A stretch of DNA of 64,000 nucleotides from Endozoicomonas sp. NE40 (lineage in GTDB: Bacteria; Pseudomonadota; Gammaproteobacteria; Pseudomonadales; Endozoicomonadaceae). The notes beneath the pieces were generated by a model, which was not told where the DNA came from, ran no database searches, and saw only the letters and a list, made by a program, of their open reading frames with translations. Position 1 is the stretch's first letter; every line of letters begins with the position of its first letter. A program made the translations under genes and the position numbers. Positions 34,166 to 42,123 of this stretch are shown here, piece by piece. The stretch spans positions 2,511,001 through 2,575,000 of the forward strand of contig NZ_JBEWTB010000002.1 of NCBI RefSeq assembly GCF_040549045.1, written 5' to 3'.

Positions 34166-35584
34166 TTACCTGTCGGGATAAATGGTCTGGTATTTCAGGT
34201 CGAACGCGGCTCTGGCTGATTCAGGGCTTTCAAACAATCCTGCACCTGCCATGGTGAACATGGAAGCGCCCAGTGCTGTGGTATCCGCTTCCCTGAGTAC
34301 TTTAATAGGGATTTGTAATGTATCGGCTTTGATCTGGTTCCAGAGTTGATTTTTTGAACCGCCACCCACCAGAATCAGTTCAGCAGCTGAGAAGTTTCCC
34401 ACCTGTTCAAGCTGCTGAAGGTTGGCTTTCAGCTTGATGCTCAATCCTTCAAGAGCTGCCCTGTATACACTGCCGCGCTGAGTGTTCAGGGTAAGGCCGC
34501 TGATAGCGCCGGAAGCTTTGTCGTTTACACCGGTCAAAAAATCCGGATTGACGCTCACGCCGTTACAGCCTGGTGATACATTGGAAGCTTCATGAATCAT
34601 ACTGGTATATTTTGCTGAACCTTCCAGCTCCGGGTAAAACTGTTTGCCAATCCATTCCAGTACCGCCGATGCCAGCCATTGAACTCCGGGGTTGTAACAG
34701 CCCTTTTGAGCGTCCCATTCACAGGTGAATCCATCTGCCAGACTATTTGATGATAATGAGCTGACCTTTTGGGTGCGTGCCATCAGAATTTCCCATGTAC
34801 CCGAAGATAAAACAGGTTGGTCTTCACTGGCTCCTGAACCAAAAACTGCAAACTGGGTGTCATGACCTGCCGATATCACTGGAATGTCTGGGCGTAAGCC
34901 AAGTTTTTCCGCAGGTTTTGGCAGCAATAAGCCGATCACTTCTCCTGCCTGCACCAGTTCCGGAAAAAAGCTCGTGCTGATACCCAGAGTAGAAAGAATG
35001 GATTCACTGAATGACTGCGTACTCAGGTCTGTCAGCTGTGCTGTGCCAACCATGGTGGCATCGTTGGTCATTTGCCCCGTAAGCTTGTGAGTGAATAACG
35101 AGCTGATAAACATCCAGCCGCAGGCGCTGGCCAGTAATTCCGGGCGGTTTTCTTTGAACCAGATCAGCTTATTCAGAGTATTGAAGGCAAAATGACCGAC
35201 CCCGGTGCGAACCACGACTTCTTCAGGATCAAAGTACTTCCCCAGATGTTGCATGAAAGTACTGGTTCGTGGGCATTTCCAGCTGATAACCGGATAAATC
35301 AGTTCTCCGTTGTTATCGACCAGACCTCCGTCCACCCCGAAAGTAGTGACTGTAATCCCCTTTACCTGTTCGGGGCTGACTGTTTTTACGACTTCCTGGC
35401 AACAGAGGCAGAGTTTTTTAAAGAGGTCATCCAAAGGCCAGACGAGCCATGAAGGTTTTTCTATAGAGTGTCTGGTTGCGTTGGGTTGCGCTGCTTTCGC
35501 TACCACATGCCCAAGGGTGTCAATGGCAATAGCCCGGACATTGGTGGCACCACAATCGAGAACAATGACAACGTCTTGCCTCAT
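34166..35584 (-). CDS. fucK: L-fuculokinase
   Basis: FucK phosphorylates L-fuculose at C1, and D-ribulose as a side substrate. The 472-residue protein closely follows E. coli FucK: it opens VIVLDCGATNVRAIAIDTLG, contains VTTFGVDGGLVDNNG, ISWKCPRTS, the catalytic region VISAGHDTQFAVFGSGA, LSSGTWEILMAR, and the C-terminal ILVGGGSKNQLWNQIKADTL. This is the best-recognised gene of the locus and anchors the pathway. It is the first gene on the minus strand, divergent from fucA across 168 bp that should hold both promoters. No fuc regulator gene is present in the window. Confidence 0.93.
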   Translation of the reverse strand: MRQDVVIVLDCGATNVRAIAIDTLGHVVAKAAQPNATRHSIEKPSWLVWPLDDLFKKLCLCCQEVVKTVSPEQVKGITVTTFGVDGGLVDNNGELIYPVISWKCPRTSTFMQHLGKYFDPEEVVVRTGVGHFAFNTLNKLIWFKENRPELLASACGWMFISSLFTHKLTGQMTNDATMVGTAQLTDLSTQSFSESILSTLGISTSFFPELVQAGEVIGLLLPKPAEKLGLRPDIPVISAGHDTQFAVFGSGASEDQPVLSSGTWEILMARTQKVSSLSSNSLADGFTCEWDAQKGCYNPGVQWLASAVLEWIGKQFYPELEGSAKYTSMIHEASNVSPGCNGVSVNPDFLTGVNDKASGAISGLTLNTQRGSVYRAALEGLSIKLKANLQQLEQVGNFSAAELILVGGGSKNQLWNQIKADTLQIPIKVLREADTTALGASMFTMAGAGLFESPESARAAFDLKYQTIYPDR

Positions 35585-35752
35585 AACTTCCCCTTCAGCA
35601 ACAGCTCTGATGACCGGCAGATATTTCGAGAACGATTAAACTAATGCCTCTAAAAAGAAGAACGTTTCTGTCAAAAAATCAAGATGACCTATCCCCTGAT
35701 CTTGAGACCCCAGACACAATGCCTGTTTTGTTACAGAGAGGAGTTTGTTTTT
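35585..35752. promoter_or_regulatory. Divergent promoter region fucK / fucA
   Basis: The 168 bp between the two start codons must carry promoters for both arms of the locus. A small imperfect palindrome (AGAACGTTTCT, about 35658-35668) could be an operator of LacI/GalR type, but the match is weak. The fucA ribosome-binding site GAGAGGAG lies near 35736-35743. Confidence 0.4.
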
Positions 35753-36403
35753 ATGCACGTAAGTGGCGACTTGCCCGGGAAAATCATTGATGCCTGCCTG
35801 AATATGAACCGCTCAGGCCTTAACCAGGGAACCGCAGGTAATATCAGTTGCCGGTATGAGGACGGGATGTTGATCACGCCTTCTGGCATTGCCTATGGCC
35901 AGATGGATGAGAGTGACATTGTCTTTGTTCACAATAATGGTGGTTATGAGGACGGAAAGGTGCCTTCCAGCGAATGGCGCTTTCATCAAATTGTTTACCA
36001 GACCCGCCCGGACCTGAACGCTGTGGTACACAACCACGCCCAGTTCAGCACAGTTCTCGCTATCATGAACAGGGCGATTCCTGCCATTCACTACATGATC
36101 GCTGCAGCAGGAGGAAAAGACATCCCCTGTGTTCCCTACGCCACTTATGGAACCCGTGAATTATCCGGTCATGTGGCTGCTGGCTTTTCAAAGCGTGACG
36201 CCATCCTGATGCAGCACCATGGAATGACGGCGGCAGGCAAAACCCTTGGCAAAGCCATGTGGCTCGCGGAAGAAGTGGAGACTTTGTCTAAGCTGTACGT
36301 CAACCTTCTGCAAACCGGACTGGAAATTCCGTTGCTGCCTGATGATGAAATTGATGTGGTGGTGGGTAAATTCAGGTGTTATGGATTAAGAGAGAAAGAT
36401 TAG
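35753..36403 (+). CDS. fucA: L-fuculose-phosphate aldolase
   Basis: A zinc class II aldolase that splits L-fuculose 1-phosphate into dihydroxyacetone phosphate and L-lactaldehyde, or D-ribulose 1-phosphate into dihydroxyacetone phosphate and glycolaldehyde. The 216-residue protein keeps the ligand set Glu74 (SSEWRFH), His93, His95 (VVHNHA) and His156 (MQHHGM), parallel to E. coli Glu73/His92/His94/His155. GLNQGTAGNIS is the phosphate-binding segment. ATG 35753 is chosen over an upstream ATG (35684): GAGAGGAG precedes it and the upstream residues do not match the family. A three-copy 15-bp repeat separates it from the ABC genes. Confidence 0.95.
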   Translation: MHVSGDLPGKIIDACLNMNRSGLNQGTAGNISCRYEDGMLITPSGIAYGQMDESDIVFVHNNGGYEDGKVPSSEWRFHQIVYQTRPDLNAVVHNHAQFSTVLAIMNRAIPAIHYMIAAAGGKDIPCVPYATYGTRELSGHVAAGFSKRDAILMQHHGMTAAGKTLGKAMWLAEEVETLSKLYVNLLQTGLEIPLLPDDEIDVVVGKFRCYGLREKD

Positions 36404-36405
36404 TT

Positions 36406-36448
36406 CTGCTGGTTTGAACTCTGTTGGTTTGAACTCTGTTGGTTTGAG
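36406..36448. repeat. 15-bp tandem repeat, three copies
   Basis: CTGCTGGTTTGAACT (36406-36420), CTGTTGGTTTGAACT (36421-36435) and CTGTTGGTTTGAG (36436-36448) follow the fucA stop and fill much of the spacer to the ABC ATPase gene. Confidence 0.9.
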
Positions 36449-36481
36449 TAGGCGTTAATCGCAGTTCGAGGGTACAGGCTT

Positions 36482-37975
36482 ATGTCAGATGCTCTGCTGG
36501 TGATGAAAAAAATTACCAAGCGATTCCCCGGTGTGCTTGCCCTGAACCGGGTGGATTTTAATCTTCGCAGAGGGGAAGTTCATGCTTTGCTTGGTGAAAA
36601 CGGTGCGGGCAAATCTACCCTGATGAAAATTCTGTCCGGCGTTTGCCAGAAAGATGAGGGCGAAATTATTTTCAAAGGCAGTCCGGTCATTATTAACGGG
36701 CCGCTGGCCGCCAGAAAGCTGGGTATCAGCATCATTCACCAGGAGTTTAATCTCTGCTCCCACCTTACGGTTGCCCAGAATATTTTTATCGGTCGTGAAC
36801 ATCGCAAAGGCTGGCTTCTTGATGAGGAACGTGAGAATCGTGCCGCTGCTGACATACTGGAAACGCTCAATCTGGCTATCGCTCCTGACCGGCAGGTCAG
36901 CACCCTGACTGTTGCTCAGCAGCAGATGGTGGAAATAGCTAAAGCATTGTCGTTCAACTCCAGAATACTGATTATGGATGAGCCTACTGCGGCCCTGACA
37001 GACCGTGAAATCGACAGTCTGTTCAGGGTTACCAATATCCTCAGGGATCAGGGGGTTGGCATTGTTTATATTTCCCATCGTCTGGAAGAACTGGCCATCA
37101 TTGCCGACCGCGCTACGGTCATGCGGGACGGTGAAACTGTGGACACTGTCAACTACAAAGATACGACGCTGGATAAACTTATCAGCATGATGGTGGGCAG
37201 GGAACTGAGCAATCTCTTTCCCCCCCGTCAGTCTGCTGTTTCTGATCAGGTAGCGCTGTCTGTTAAACACCTTAGCCGTGAAGGCGTACTGAATGATGTC
37301 AGCTTTGATCTCTATCGTGGTGAAATTCTTGGCTTATCGGGACTGATGGGCGCAGGCAGAACTGAGCTGGCAAGGGCTGTTTTTGGTGCCGACCCGATCG
37401 ACAGTGGAGAAATTCTTCTCAATCGTAATCTGCTGAAGAATCACTCTGTTGAAGAGGCTATTGAAGCCGGCATTGGTTATCTGACGGAAGACAGAAAGCT
37501 TGAAGGTCTTGCACTGGGGTTGTCTGTGCAGGTGAACACACTGCTCAGTAACTACCAGAAGTACGCCAGTGTTCTGGGCGTTATCAATGAGAAAAAAATA
37601 TCGTCGGTTGTGGAAAAACTCAGCAGGCGTTTGAGAATCAAAACCCCGAGTCTGGAGCAACTGGCAGGCAACCTCAGTGGTGGTAATCAACAGAAAATTA
37701 TCATTGCCCGCTGGCTTTGCAGGGATACCGATATACTTATTTTTGATGAGCCAACCCGGGGTATTGATGTAAGCGCCCGATATGAAATCTATGAATTAAT
37801 GAATGAACTGGTTCAGCAGGGCAAGTCCATCATTATGATTTCGTCTGAGTTACCGGAAATTATTGGCCTTTCCGACCGAATCCTGGTCATGCGCCATGGT
37901 CGTATTACCGGTGAACTCTCCAGAGAGCAGGCCTGTCAGAATAGCATTATGAAATATGCGGCATTAGAAGGTTGA
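36482..37975 (+). CDS. Sugar ABC transporter, fused double ATPase (RbsA/XylG family)
   Basis: A 497-residue cytoplasmic ATPase with two ABC domains in one chain, as in ribose/xylose/galactose importers. Domain 1 has Walker A GENGAGKST (about residues 38-46), Q-loop HQEFNL, a degenerate signature LTVAQQQ, and Walker B ILIMDEP. Domain 2 has GLMGAGRTE instead of a full Walker A, the consensus signature LSGGNQQK and ILIFDEP. One degenerate site is usual in this family. Its stop overlaps the permease ATG (TGATG). The neighbourhood predicts L-fucose or D-arabinose as cargo. Confidence 0.93.
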   Translation: MSDALLVMKKITKRFPGVLALNRVDFNLRRGEVHALLGENGAGKSTLMKILSGVCQKDEGEIIFKGSPVIINGPLAARKLGISIIHQEFNLCSHLTVAQNIFIGREHRKGWLLDEERENRAAADILETLNLAIAPDRQVSTLTVAQQQMVEIAKALSFNSRILIMDEPTAALTDREIDSLFRVTNILRDQGVGIVYISHRLEELAIIADRATVMRDGETVDTVNYKDTTLDKLISMMVGRELSNLFPPRQSAVSDQVALSVKHLSREGVLNDVSFDLYRGEILGLSGLMGAGRTELARAVFGADPIDSGEILLNRNLLKNHSVEEAIEAGIGYLTEDRKLEGLALGLSVQVNTLLSNYQKYASVLGVINEKKISSVVEKLSRRLRIKTPSLEQLAGNLSGGNQQKIIIARWLCRDTDILIFDEPTRGIDVSARYEIYELMNELVQQGKSIIMISSELPEIIGLSDRILVMRHGRITGELSREQACQNSIMKYAALEG

Positions 37976-38997
37976 TGGCTATGTATGAACCCGCTGAATA
38001 CGAACAAGCTGAAAAACAGCAGAAACAGAAGTCAGGCTTTATTGCCAACCGCGAAATCGTCAACCGTGAACTGTTGATGAAGCTGGCACCGTTATTGAGC
38101 CTTATTCTGCTTTGCGCCTTCTTCAGTATTGGCAGCCCTTACTTTTTTTCGATAGAGAATCTGATGACCATTGCCCTGCAGACAGCCGTGATCGGGATCA
38201 TGGCTGTTGGAGTAACCTATGTCATTATCTCGGGAGGAATTGACCTTTCGCTGGGCTCTGTCATGGCTTTCTCAGGAGTCTGCACCGGTATCGCCGCAAC
38301 CTTCGGAATGCCTCTCGTTTTGTGCGTAACAGCCGGGGTTGCCGCTGCAACGCTCTGTGGTTTGTTGAACGGTGTTCTGGTGGCAAAAGCGGGGATTCCG
38401 TCCTTTATTGCCACTCTGGGACTGATGATGTCTGTCCGGGGGCTGAATATGGTATTTACCGATGGTCGCCCCATTTACTTTCTGGACTTCCCGGCGTTCC
38501 GACTGCTGGCGCAAGATAAGCTGCTGGGTGTTATTCCTTACCCGGTGATCTGCCTGTTTGTTATTGCCCTGATGGCAGCATACATCCTCCGTCGTACGGT
38601 TTTCGGTCGTTATATTTATGCAGTGGGAAGTAACGAAGAAGCGTCAAGACTGTCTGGGATCAACGTTCAGCGTGTGAAGCTGATGGTTTATGTATTCTGC
38701 GGCTTTCTGACCGGTATTGCCGGTATTATCCTCGCTTCCCGTCTGAACTCCGGGCAGCCATCTGCCGGTGTCGGTTATGAGCTGGAAGCCATTGCAGCGG
38801 TTGTGATTGGTGGAACCAGCCTGAGTGGAGGCATTGGCACCATCTGGGGAACAGTTATAGGTGCTTTTATCATGAGTGTTCTCAAAAATGGTCTCAACCT
38901 GACAGGGGTTTCTCAGTTCTGGCAGATGGTTGCAATGGGTGTGGTGGTTGTGGCGGCAGTTTTTCTGGATAACCAGCGTAAACGTGCGCAGCGGTGA
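37975..38997 (+). CDS. Sugar ABC transporter permease (RbsC family)
   Basis: A 340-residue inner-membrane subunit. The first 45 residues are soluble and Gln/Glu/Lys-rich, an N-terminal extension longer than usual. About 8-10 hydrophobic helices follow, with the family segments VTYVIISGGIDLSLGSVMAFSG, GLLNGVLVAKAGIPSFIATLG and YAVGSNEEASRLSGI. The latter (the EAA-like cytoplasmic loop, near residue 220) contacts the ATPase. ATG 37975 overlaps the ATPase stop; an ATG two codons further in (37981) is possible. Confidence 0.92.
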   Translation: MAMYEPAEYEQAEKQQKQKSGFIANREIVNRELLMKLAPLLSLILLCAFFSIGSPYFFSIENLMTIALQTAVIGIMAVGVTYVIISGGIDLSLGSVMAFSGVCTGIAATFGMPLVLCVTAGVAAATLCGLLNGVLVAKAGIPSFIATLGLMMSVRGLNMVFTDGRPIYFLDFPAFRLLAQDKLLGVIPYPVICLFVIALMAAYILRRTVFGRYIYAVGSNEEASRLSGINVQRVKLMVYVFCGFLTGIAGIILASRLNSGQPSAGVGYELEAIAAVVIGGTSLSGGIGTIWGTVIGAFIMSVLKNGLNLTGVSQFWQMVAMGVVVVAAVFLDNQRKRAQR

Positions 38998-39035
38998 TGA
39001 ACCACTCTATAAAGCCAAACCTTTATTAATCAACG

Positions 39036-39062
39036 TTTGATAACGAACTTTTGATAACGAAC
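39036..39062. repeat. 14-bp tandem repeat, two copies
   Basis: TTTGATAACGAAC occurs at 39036-39048 and again, identically, at 39050-39062, in the spacer between the permease and the binding-protein gene. Confidence 0.85.
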
Positions 39063-39074
39063 AAGAGAACCATC

Positions 39075-40031
39075 ATGAATCTTCGTACTCTGACAATCCC
39101 CTTGCTTTTATCAGCAGGGCTGATGGCAGCATCAATGACTTCAGTTGCCAAAGAAAAGTTGTATATGCCTGTTGTCAGCAAGGGATTCATGCTTGAGTTC
39201 TGGCAGTCCGTAAGAGATGGTTCTGACGCTGCAGCCAGAGAGCTGAATGTAAAAACCAGCTTCGTTGGCCCTTCCGATGAAACCCAGGTCGATCAGCAGG
39301 TGCAGCTGGTTGAAAATATTCTGGCCAGAAAACCGAATGGTCTGCTTCTGGCAGCACTGGACAGCAATGCGTTGCTGCCCTCTGTTGAACGCGCTCATGC
39401 ACAGGGAGTGCCGGTTGTCACGTTCGACTCTGGCGTCAACTCTGATATCCCGGCGTCTTTTGTTGCCACTGACAATAAGGCTGCTGGCGCTATGGCTGCT
39501 GACGCTATGGGAAAGTTTCTGGGAGGCAAGGGCAAAGTGGCAGTGGTTGCTCACAATGCCGGTACGATGACAACCACGGATCGCCTGGACGGTTTTATTG
39601 AGCAGATGGGCAGGAACTATCCGAATATAAAAGTTCTGAGTCCTTTGTATTCTGAAGGTGACCCTCAGCGGGCAATGAACCAGACAATGGATGTTATTCG
39701 CGCCAATCCTGACCTGTCAGCGGTGTATGCAACTAACGAAGGCTGCACGCTTGGGGTTGCTTCAGCTATCGACAGCCAGGAGCTTGCCGGCAAAATCAAG
39801 GTGATCGGCTTTGATTCCAGTGACGCTCTTGTAAACTTCCTGAAAGCGGGAGTGATACAGGGGCTGGTGGTTCAGGATGCCTATCAGATTGGCTATGTTG
39901 GTATGAAAACCCTGTACAACGTTCTGACAGGTCATGAGGTAAAGAAAATGATTGATGTTCCTGCAGTATTGGTCACTGGGGATAATATCAATAAGGAAGA
40001 CATTCAAAATATTATTAATCCTCCTGGTTAA
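39075..40031 (+). CDS. Periplasmic sugar-binding protein (RbsB family)
   Basis: A 318-residue substrate-binding protein for the adjacent ABC importer. A signal peptide ends at about residue 26 (LLLSAGLMAASMTSVA). The mature protein has the Peripla_BP_4/RbsB pattern: FMLEFWQSVRDGSDAAARELNV, VDQQVQLVENILARKPNGLLLAALDSNAL, GVPVVTFDSGVN, and DAYQIGYVGMKTLYNVL near the end. ATG 39075 gives a proper signal peptide and has AAGAGA upstream; the in-frame ATT/ATG region before it (39051) falls partly in the tandem repeat. It is the third gene of the plus-strand transporter operon. Confidence 0.92.
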   Translation: MNLRTLTIPLLLSAGLMAASMTSVAKEKLYMPVVSKGFMLEFWQSVRDGSDAAARELNVKTSFVGPSDETQVDQQVQLVENILARKPNGLLLAALDSNALLPSVERAHAQGVPVVTFDSGVNSDIPASFVATDNKAAGAMAADAMGKFLGGKGKVAVVAHNAGTMTTTDRLDGFIEQMGRNYPNIKVLSPLYSEGDPQRAMNQTMDVIRANPDLSAVYATNEGCTLGVASAIDSQELAGKIKVIGFDSSDALVNFLKAGVIQGLVVQDAYQIGYVGMKTLYNVLTGHEVKKMIDVPAVLVTGDNINKEDIQNIINPPG

Positions 40032-40179
40032 ACTGCCGCCGAAGCGCTCGGCTGCAACCATCTGTGTGGGCTTAATAAAGGAATCCTGATCTATCAGTTT
40101 ACGGGTTCCAATGCTAACGGTGGTCCGACGCTCTATGTTCCGCAAACGCTTCAGAGGTTGAATGGAAGGGGAGTTTGTT

Positions 40180-40875
40180 ATGCGAGACTACATTTGTAGT
40201 GTATGCAATAAAGTGTTTCCTACGCCAAGTAAGCTACTCGAACATCTCTGTACCCATACTGGAGAAACGCCTTTTGCCTGTCAGTACTGCGGGCGTTCTT
40301 TTTCCAGACAGCGCCTCCTCAGGGAGCACATGGTAATGCATACCGGAAGGGGGCATGAATGTCCGGTATGCGGCAGCATTTTTACACGACGTCCTGACTT
40401 AACCAGGCACATACAAGGTCTTCACGAAGGAAGGCAGCATAATTGCCCTGTCTGTGGGAAGGGTTATGCAACCTCAGGATCTCTCGCCAGACATCTGAGA
40501 ACGATGCATGCTGGTTCAACATCCACCTCAACAGTCAATTCAGCAGCCACTTCAGCAGCCACTTCAACAGCCACTAGGATGCACTCACAGATAGAGCCTG
40601 GATATGTGTTAACTGCAATAACTCAGTCCTTTGCCGGGGGGACCATTTCCACCATTACATCACACCTGGGCGGTGCCGTGGTTGTTACACAACAAATACC
40701 TTCTACTGCCTCTGCCACTTTAACCACTGCGACCCAGGCAGGCGTTGCGGCTCCGTCCATGAGTGCCAGCGGCTATCAGCCAGGCTTCATAGGTAGTTTT
40801 GTTGATGACTTGCCAGGTATTGATCTTGATAACTATTTTATGGATGAGTCGGATGGAGCCGGCGATCCATCATAG
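40180..40875 (+). CDS. Four-finger C2H2 zinc-finger protein with acidic C-terminal tail (eukaryotic-like)
   Basis: A 231-residue protein with four classical C2H2 fingers. Finger 1: Cys6, Cys9, His22, His26. Finger 2: Cys34, Cys37, His50, His54. Finger 3: Cys61, Cys64, His77, His82. Finger 4: Cys89, Cys92, His105, His110. All have C-x2-C-x12-H spacing, the conserved Phe/Tyr and Leu, and a Krueppel linker HTGETPF between fingers 1 and 2. Base-contact positions (-1,2,3,6) read T/S/K/E, R/R/L/E, R/P/D/R and T/G/S/R. Residues 112-200 are Ser/Thr/Ala-rich and lack order-forming motifs. The end (about 203-231) is acidic with hydrophobic residues (DDLPGIDLDNYFMDE), like a eukaryotic activation domain. 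There is no signal peptide. ATG 40180 is chosen for GGGGAG six bases upstream. This is not the bacterial Ros/MucR type. A host-derived nucleus-acting effector is inferred. Confidence 0.9.
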   Translation: MRDYICSVCNKVFPTPSKLLEHLCTHTGETPFACQYCGRSFSRQRLLREHMVMHTGRGHECPVCGSIFTRRPDLTRHIQGLHEGRQHNCPVCGKGYATSGSLARHLRTMHAGSTSTSTVNSAATSAATSTATRMHSQIEPGYVLTAITQSFAGGTISTITSHLGGAVVVTQQIPSTASATLTTATQAGVAAPSMSASGYQPGFIGSFVDDLPGIDLDNYFMDESDGAGDPS

Positions 40876-40934
40876 CCCTGGATCTTTTGCTCTTGGTTAA
40901 TTGAAATACTAACGATGGGAAGATGTTTTTGGAG

Positions 40935-40963
40935 ATCAGGCTGACCGGAACAGCCAGCCTGAT
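40935..40963. terminator. Hairpin between the zinc-finger gene and rph
   Basis: ATCAGGCTG (40935-40943) and CAGCCTGAT (40955-40963) form a perfect 9-bp stem between these two convergent genes; short A-rich tracts flank it. It is a likely bidirectional terminator. Confidence 0.55.
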
Positions 40964-40977
40964 AAAAGCCACTGATA

Positions 40978-41694
40978 TTATTCGTCCAGTGCCTTCTTCT
41001 GCAAAATGACCAGCTCTTCAATGCCGGATTTGGCCAGCGCCAGCATGGCAGTCATTTCATTCTGGCTGAATGGCGCGGCTTCGGCGGTACCCTGAATTTC
41101 AATAAAGCCACCTTCTTCAGTCATCACAACGTTCATATCGGTATCAGCGTTGGAATCTTCCGGGTAGTCCAGGTCCAGAACCGGGCTGCCTTTGTACATG
41201 CCAACGGATACAGAAGCGATCAGCTGAACAAACGGGTCAGTCTTGATCATCTTCTTGCGCTGCATGTGACGAATGGCATCCACCAGTGCTACGCAGGCGC
41301 CGGTAATAGAAGCGGTACGGGTGCCCCCGTCAGCCTGAATAACATCACAATCAATGTTGATGGTGTTCTCACCCAGCTTTTTCATATCGACAGCAGCACG
41401 CAGGGAACGACCAATCAGACGCTGGATTTCCAGGGTGCGGCCACCCTGCTTACCACGAGCCGCTTCACGACCCATTCGTTCAGTGGTAGAGCGAGGCAGC
41501 ATGCCGTACTCTGCCGTTACCCAGCCCTGGCCGGAACCTTTCAGGAAGCGTGGGACACCTTTATCGACAGATGCAGTACAAATAACCTTGGTATTTCCGA
41601 ATTCTACCAACACTGAGCCTTCAGCGTGCATGGTGTACTCTCGGGTGATTTTAACTTCACGCAGTTGATCAGCTGTTCTGCCGCTTGGACGCAT
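40978..41694 (-). CDS. rph: Ribonuclease PH
   Basis: RNase PH trims tRNA 3' ends by phosphorolysis. The 238-residue protein opens MRPSGRTADQLREVKITREY and has the phosphate/substrate block GRSLRAAVDMKKLGENTINIDCDVIQADGGTRTASITGA (residues about 85-125) in full, with NVVMTEEGGFIEIQGTAE toward the end. The C-terminal part is intact, unlike the truncated rph of E. coli K-12. It is divergent from yicC, a conserved neighbour. Confidence 0.97.
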   Translation of the reverse strand: MRPSGRTADQLREVKITREYTMHAEGSVLVEFGNTKVICTASVDKGVPRFLKGSGQGWVTAEYGMLPRSTTERMGREAARGKQGGRTLEIQRLIGRSLRAAVDMKKLGENTINIDCDVIQADGGTRTASITGACVALVDAIRHMQRKKMIKTDPFVQLIASVSVGMYKGSPVLDLDYPEDSNADTDMNVVMTEEGGFIEIQGTAEAAPFSQNEMTAMLALAKSGIEELVILQKKALDE

Positions 41695-42123
41695 GGTATT
41701 ACCTTCTACCGCCGGAAATGGAAAGGCGAGATTATAACCCAGCCTTCCAGGAAGGCTAGGACGTTGTGAGATGGCAACCTTGCCGTTTTAAGGTTTGTCA
41801 TTAACAATTTTCAGGGCAGAAGCCCGCTTTTTTATCGATGAGATTGTTTTAATTGTGGATAAACTTCCGGATAATCGTACAATCCGTCCCTTTTTCTCAT
41901 CTGTGAGCCGACTCTGGAAGGCTTCTGGGGCATTTTTTTAGTGCGAAAGATTATGTCACCCCTTCCGGGGCTGGTTAATCTTTTGTTTATTTATCCTTAT
42001 GGTTGGGCGCTATTGTACGAAACAGCCATGAGCGGAAAATGCAGCTCACCCTGAACTATGAAAATGGCGACAGAGCCAGGGAGCGCTGCATTTTCATAGT
42101 AAAGAGTACGAAAAGAGTTTTTT
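41695..42123 (+). promoter_or_regulatory. rph / yicC divergent intergenic region with hairpins
   Basis: This gene-free 429 bp lies between divergent rph and yicC and should hold both promoters. A perfect hairpin AGCCTTCC-A-GGAAGGCT lies at 41741-41757, in the rph leader. A copy of the dispersed element (AAACAGCCATGAGC then an 11-bp stem GAAAATGCAGC/GCTGCATTTTC, 42021-42098) ends 25 bases before the yicC ATG, so it would be in the yicC leader. Confidence 0.5.
42021..42098 (+). repeat. Dispersed AAACAGCCATGAGC hairpin element, copy at yicC
   Basis: The left flank AAACAGCCATGAGC is followed by GAAAATGCAGC (42035-42045) and its inverse GCTGCATTTTC (42085-42095), with a second inner pairing (CACCCTG with CAGGG). 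Other copies: 17874-17945, 52155-52210 (inverted) and 60864-60935. The flanks are conserved, while stem sequences differ but remain paired. Confidence 0.7.

Noticed and set aside
36485..37270. 261-codon minus-strand frame inside the ABC ATPase gene
   Set aside because: It is a shadow of the ATPase coding strand without motifs.
40180..40875. Zinc-finger gene as a Ros/MucR-type bacterial regulator
   Set aside because: Ros/MucR proteins have one C2H2 finger with shorter spacing inside a larger helical domain; here four Krueppel-spaced fingers are in tandem.
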